The notes beneath the pieces are model-generated. The model saw nothing but the letters and a program-made list of their open reading frames with translations. It did no database searches and was not told where the DNA came from. A program made the translations under genes and the position numbers. DNA of 64,000 nt from assembly GCA_037039925.1 (NCBI GenBank), contig JAXRKP010000349.1:113501-177500 (forward strand), in the 5' to 3' direction. Positions 59,270 through 64,000 of this stretch are shown in pieces. Origin of the DNA: Doris montereyensis (lineage: Eukaryota; Mollusca; Gastropoda; Nudibranchia; Dorididae). Positions within the stretch are counted from its first letter, which is position 1; each line of letters starts with the position of its first letter.

Positions 59270-59825
59270 TAAGATTCAAAAAACTAAAATCAAGATCTCC
59301 ATGCACCTGCTTAGATCTAGCAACGGTTATTTAAAAAACTAAAATCAAGATGTCCATATACCTACTTAGATCTAGCAACGATTATTTAAAAAACTAAAAT
59401 CAAGATTTCCATAACTACTTAGATCTAGCAACGGTTATTTAAAAAACTAAAATCAAGATTTCCATGTACCTACTTAGATCTAGAAACGGTTATTTAAAAA
59501 ACTAAAATCAATATTTTCATGTACCTACTTAGATCTAGCAACGGTTATTTAAAAAACTAAAATCAAGACCTCCATATATCTACTTAGATCTAGCAATGGT
59601 TATTTAAAAAACTAAAATCAATATTTTCATGTACCTACTTAGATCTAGCAACGGTTCTTTAAAAAACTAAAATCAAGACCTCCATATGCCTACTTAGATC
59701 TAGCAACGGTTATTTAAAAACTAAATCAATATTTCCATGTAACTACTTAGATCTAGCAACGATTATTTAAAAAACTAAAATGAAGATCTCCATATACCTA
59801 CTTAGATCTAGCAACGGTTATTTTA
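59270..59825. repeat. 55-bp minisatellite, about 10 units
   Basis: Unit: AAAAAACTAAAATCAAGAT, TCCATATACCTACTTAGATC, TAGCAACGGTTATTT, about 55 bp. Units alternate irregularly between CAAGATCTCC, CAATATTTTC and CAAGACCTCC variants. Confidence 0.94.
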
Positions 59826-62145
59826 AAGACTTCTGGATACTCTATCGACAGATAGAGGGTGGGTAAAACGAGTCGAGTACTTCCTAGGCGGTCAAAGTTT
59901 TTGTGTACATGAATAGCAGTCTATGTTATTGTTAAATATGCAATACTAAATGCAATTTAAATGTCTTTTTACAATGGATTTATGGTTCAGTGACGTAGGT
60001 TGCAGTAAATTTTACGTCTTTAAAAATGCTACGCTGTATCGCCACTTCGGAATGCACACACGTCTCAAACAAGCACTCTGGGTTGGATTTTTGTTTTAGT
60101 GGAGAGAAGTAGAGGGAATGGATTTTAAAGACATATTCAACCCCCCCCCATTCCAAATGCTTCCTTTTTGACACCTTATACTAGCATTATCCCACTAGAA
60201 ATCTCCTATCTTACTAGACCTACAGCTAGGTACGTCTGATTCACGTACCGAAAAAGTTCGAAGTACCTTTCCCCAAGGGTACAGCCACCATGACAAGAAA
60301 CTCGGCCAAGACTAGCCGTCCAATCAGTTACCTCATGAATAACACGAAGTAATGGACTCTCCCTTGTTAGTCGGGAAAGCTGGGCTCAGTCAGCAGACCT
60401 GCCTTCTTCCTTGTGCCTCTCAAGGGCCCAATTGATGACCACTCAGTCCAGCTCTCGAAACACTTAACGCTGTTCGCTGCCACTTTCTGGCCCTGAACGT
60501 TGACAGACAGCAGATGACACCTCCAGCGTGATCGATTGCTGACAATGGCCGAGGACGAGATGACATCATTGATAACGTACTAAAGCACTTTGGGTCGTTC
60601 ATCACCCCCACCCCCCTCTCCTTTTACACAGTGCTTATATATGGATAATAAGTAACGTAATTTTATGATTAAGGTGAATATTCATCAGTCGGTGCCAAAA
60701 CGAAAATTTCAAAGAATCGAAAACAGTCGCTCAATTGAGATCATCTCATGGAAAAGCTAAACAAAAACTTGTGAAAAAAAGTAACACCCCTCAAAATCGG
60801 AAGAAAAAAAATCACCAAAAAAAAAGAAAAAAAAAAAAGAAAAGAGATGTTAATCCCAAACGTTTCTCTCTGTTCCCGAGAAGGAAAACCCAACAAGAGC
60901 AAATCGAAAAATAAAAACGAAAAAAGTGTATAGTATATATTAGGTACGAACATGTATGTTATTATGTATGTATGAATGTATGTATGTACGTAAGAAGGTA
61001 CGTAATTTATGTAAATACGTATGTGCGTAACATCCGTATGTCAAACATCTTGTGGACGTTATTGTAACAGTGAAATGACATAGAGACTGATCCAATGCAT
61101 ACGGTGGGGATTAACTTGTCACATGTATCGGTCATGTACTTCAATACATTTCCTTCATTAGCTTCTTACAAAGGCATGATTCCCGCCCTGGAGTTCACAT
61201 GAGCGAGACGGCTAGAACTAGAACTGATATCAATAGGATTACGATATTGCAAAAGACGGTGTCCACTGTCTTTTCTAGCACAGGGTGGCAACAGGTCGAC
61301 AGCGTGGGTCTAATCAATAAGAACTGGATTTCAGCGAAGTCTCGTAGCGTAGCAGTATTCAAATAACCAGTTATACCAACAGCGCCGCAGGCTCTATATC
61401 TTTAATCCTTATTTATTACATTCCTTCTCGCCCCCCTCGTGCAAGCCGGTCTCAGACTGATCGGCACCGTTAACTCTCAGGTCTATTTAATGAAGTGTGA
61501 ATAGCCTCAGGCGTCCGGCTATACTATAATGGATGGCCAATGAGAAGAAAGAAAGAAAAAAATCAAACCTTCCTTGAATATAGCAATTCTTTTTCTTTCC
61601 TGTTTTGTCTGATGTCTCCCGGAGCATTGATTTGTGGGTACCGTTAACCGTGCTATAACGTAAGTAAGCGGCAACGAAGCCTGTTATCTTGCTGCAAGCT
61701 TGTAACCTGACTGTTTTTTTTGTTTGTTAATACTCCATAACTCCGTTTGAAATCTAAGGTGACACGGTCCATCAAGAAACCTATGGAGACGTGGCCACGA
61801 AAGACTGTCTATCTTATGGCTGGTGCCTGGAGCGTATCCTGACGAGAGTGACGCCCCCTGTTGTTAATAATGCGGAGATAATGAATAATAAAAAATGTAG
61901 CGCCGAGGCGTGTCCTGGCAAATCTGGCTTACAATTAATTAAGCTAACCTTAAACAATTTTTTAGGGATTTGTAAGTGCGTCTATGATTGTGTGCTTTTG
62001 CTTGTCATTGTCATTAATAAGTTAGTCATTTAAGAGATATCAAACGCTGCCCTTGTAACATTTTATTTACGTGGCGAGGAGGACAATGTTAGAGGACGAC
62101 TGAGAAGGGGGAAATATGGGTGGTAAGAGGCTATTGAACAATTAG
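59826..62145. other. No gene recognised
   Basis: Contains a SINE-like word GAAGTACCTTTCCCC near 60259, an A-rich stretch at about 60775-60845, and a (GTAT/GTAC)n stretch at about 60950-61025. The 60330-60620 part is more GC-rich but has no supportable exon. Confidence 0.4.
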
Positions 62146-62552
62146 CAATACAATTGCAAACCACCCAGAGAGCAATAGAGAGAACATGCTACATAAATAT
62201 CAGACTCCATGATAAGATCTCTAGCATCGAAATAAATAAAAAAAGAACAGGGGTCACTGACGTCCTCAAACACTCACTCACGACCAAAAAAGAAATATAC
62301 TGGCCATATGGCACGTTTTAAAGTCAATAGATGAACACCAAGATGTTAAGAATGACGGCCAAGAAATGGACACAGAAACACAGGAAGACCACCTACAAAA
62401 TGGCATGATGACATAAAAAAAACCCACATGGATGGAAAGGGGCAGCGGAAAGCAGGGAACATAACTCACTGGAAGTAAAAAGACATCTGCGGAGGGTTAC
62501 AACCTGTAGTGGGTGAACAGTGCTTTATCAATCCATCAATCAATCAATCAAG
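62146..62552 (+). mobile_element. RTE-like LINE 3' end with (ATCA)n tail
   Basis: Broken frames give AIERT, then RLHDKIS, a RTGVTDVLKH block, YTGHMARF and HRNTGRPPTKWHDDIKKTH, matching the RTE C-terminal order R.GV.DV...-W.GH.AR-...GRP..RW.DDI. The element terminates in ATCAATCCATCAATCAATCA (from 62526), a typical RTE-type short-repeat tail. It complements the truncated copy at 17411-20195 but appears to be a separate insertion. Confidence 0.75.
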
Positions 62553-63079
62553 AGGTGGCAGGGGCTTTGCTCGGGCTGAGAAGTCATCGGCTCTTAATAG
62601 TGCCCAGAATTGTATTGTCCTAACTATAAATTTGACGTTTTTGGAGTTCTTTTTTCCTATTACGTGTATTTGCATTCCAGTTCTGGTGTATTGTCGCAAA
62701 TATTACAGGAACTTAGAAAATAAAAACAATAATCCAGCACTTTGTAAGACAATAACACAAATGGTTCATTTAAAAGCAACCGTCTCCAAACTGTCCTTAA
62801 ATTAAATGAGTTGAGGAAGTGTTGTGTGACTGATTGGTGGTAAGTTATTCCACAATCGGTACCGAAATTCGTGTCCTCTTGTCACGGGCATCCATCGATC
62901 CGTCGGTTCATCTATTATTATTATTATTATTAGTGATAAAGAAAAGTTTTAGTCCACGAGTTGTTTTAAGTAGCATGATAGATTTTGCTTTCTTTCTTCA
63001 ATCCTCTAACGAAACCACGAAAATTTGAAGACCACATAACCAATAACATAATTGAGCCCTACGTCACAAACAACACAAA

Positions 63080-63224
63080 TTGATACACAATACCATCATC
63101 ACATACAAACAACTACAGGAACTTTTTCTTCATCCGTACTATTATTGACTGGAATCACCTCGATGATCATACCATCGACTCAACATCGATCGAAATTTTC
63201 AGAGAAAGACTGTCACGTCTATAA
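63080..63224 (+). pseudogene. LINE reverse transcriptase C-terminal fragment
   Basis: The frame NYRNFFFIRTIIDWNHLDDH, then TIDSTSIEIFRERLSRL and stop at 63222-63224 matches the conserved end of Jockey/CR1-type ORF2 (Y..SFF.R.I..WN.L......S...F..RL). An (ATT)n run at 62910-62930 precedes it. Confidence 0.7.
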
Positions 63225-63399
63225 ACTGTCCGTTGTAATTACACCAATATTAGTTTATACAACGTATTACTCAGTTTCAGATTCAGAACATTGGCCATTT
63301 TGCTTCCTCCATTATTGATACGCTGCTGGTAGTGCCATAATCCTCGACAACAAACACTGTTTTTCTTTGAACCATTTCAAGTTTACAGATGTTTTTGTT

Positions 63400-64000
63400 T
63401 GTTGTAGGGTTCCAAACTACACATGCGTATCAAACAGTCAAATAGTCATTAGATCATTATCAGATTCACATGCATATCAAATAGTCAAATAGTCATTAGA
63501 TCATTATCAGATTCATGCGTATCAAATAGTCAAAAAGTTATTAGATCATTATCAGATTCACATACGTATCAAATAGTCATTAGATCATTATCAGATTCAC
63601 ATGCCTATCAAATAGTCATTAGATCATTATCAGATTCACATGCATCTCAAATAGTCAAATAGTAATTAGATCATTATCAGGTTCACATGCGTATCAAATA
63701 GTCAAAAAGTTATTAGATCATTATCAGATTCACATACGTATCAAATAGTCATTAGATCATTATCAGATTCACATGCGTATCAAATAGTCATTAGATCATT
63801 ATCATATACACATGCATATCAAATAGTCAAATAGTCATTATATCATTATCAGATTGACATGCATATAAAATAGTCAAATAGTCATTAGATCATTATCTGA
63901 TTCAAATGCATGTCAAATAGTTATTAGATCATTATCTGATTCACATGCGTATCAAATAGTCAAATAGTCATTAGATCATTATTAGATTCACATGCATATC
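63400..64000. repeat. ~40/52-bp minisatellite continuing past the window end
   Basis: Unit: ATAGTCATTAGATCATTATC, AGATTCACATGCGTATCAA, about 40 bp, with an optional 11-bp ATAGTCAAATA step giving about 51. At least 13 units; the array is cut by the window edge. Confidence 0.94.

Overview
This is a eukaryotic nuclear genomic window with no prokaryotic features. It is AT-rich, genes are split by introns, and most of the sequence is transposon remnants, SINEs and tandem arrays. The metazoan genes, the tRNA-headed SINEs, the RTE and L2/CR1-like LINEs, the Helitron, and the abundance of (CT)n/(GA)n and minisatellites suggest a lophotrochozoan invertebrate, most likely a gastropod mollusc. That placement is inference; no species is named by the sequence.

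Genes. Three protein-coding genes can be reconstructed exon by exon. (1) A MYCBP (AMY-1) orthologue on the + strand, 3304-8364, in five coding exons with an open frame of 122 residues. (2) A TMEM258 orthologue (small oligosaccharyltransferase-associated membrane protein) on the - strand, with exons at 16761-16649 and 16086-15960 and a likely ATG-only coding first exon at 26321-26319, giving exactly 80 residues. (3) The first three exons (28130-31015, +) of a conserved uncharacterised protein resembling the N-terminus of KIAA2012; its 3' part was not found. MYCBP and TMEM258 each contain an intron with textbook minor-spliceosome (U12) signals: both begin GTATCCTTTT and have a TTCCTTAAC or TTCCTCAAC branch site 10-11 nt from the AG. 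Genes 2 and 3 are divergently arranged about 1.8 kb apart.

Mobile DNA. 1-32 kb holds a PIF/Harbinger remnant, a 503-bp TA-flanked MITE, an internally deleted Tigger/pogo element, a decayed RTE-like LINE interrupted by a younger insertion with a 12-bp target duplication, a Helitron helicase fragment, two SINE families (five and six copies), and two pairs of long inverted dispersed repeats. A CT-rich element present three times carries a hammerhead-ribozyme-like core. The large first intron of TMEM258 hosts the LINE and the Helitron fragment.

Tandem DNA. From about 33 kb to the end the window is mostly repeats: long (GA)n/(CT)n tracts, (TTC)n, and at least twelve different minisatellites with units of about 30-69 bp. 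The largest is a roughly 4.9-kb array of a ~35-bp GATTT-containing unit (52586-57445). Two arrays abut SINE 3' tails and share their sequence. Two others (30-bp and 33-bp units) lie inside one antisense LINE and are in-frame multiplications of 10 and 11 codons of its own reverse transcriptase. I could not establish any host gene after 31 kb.
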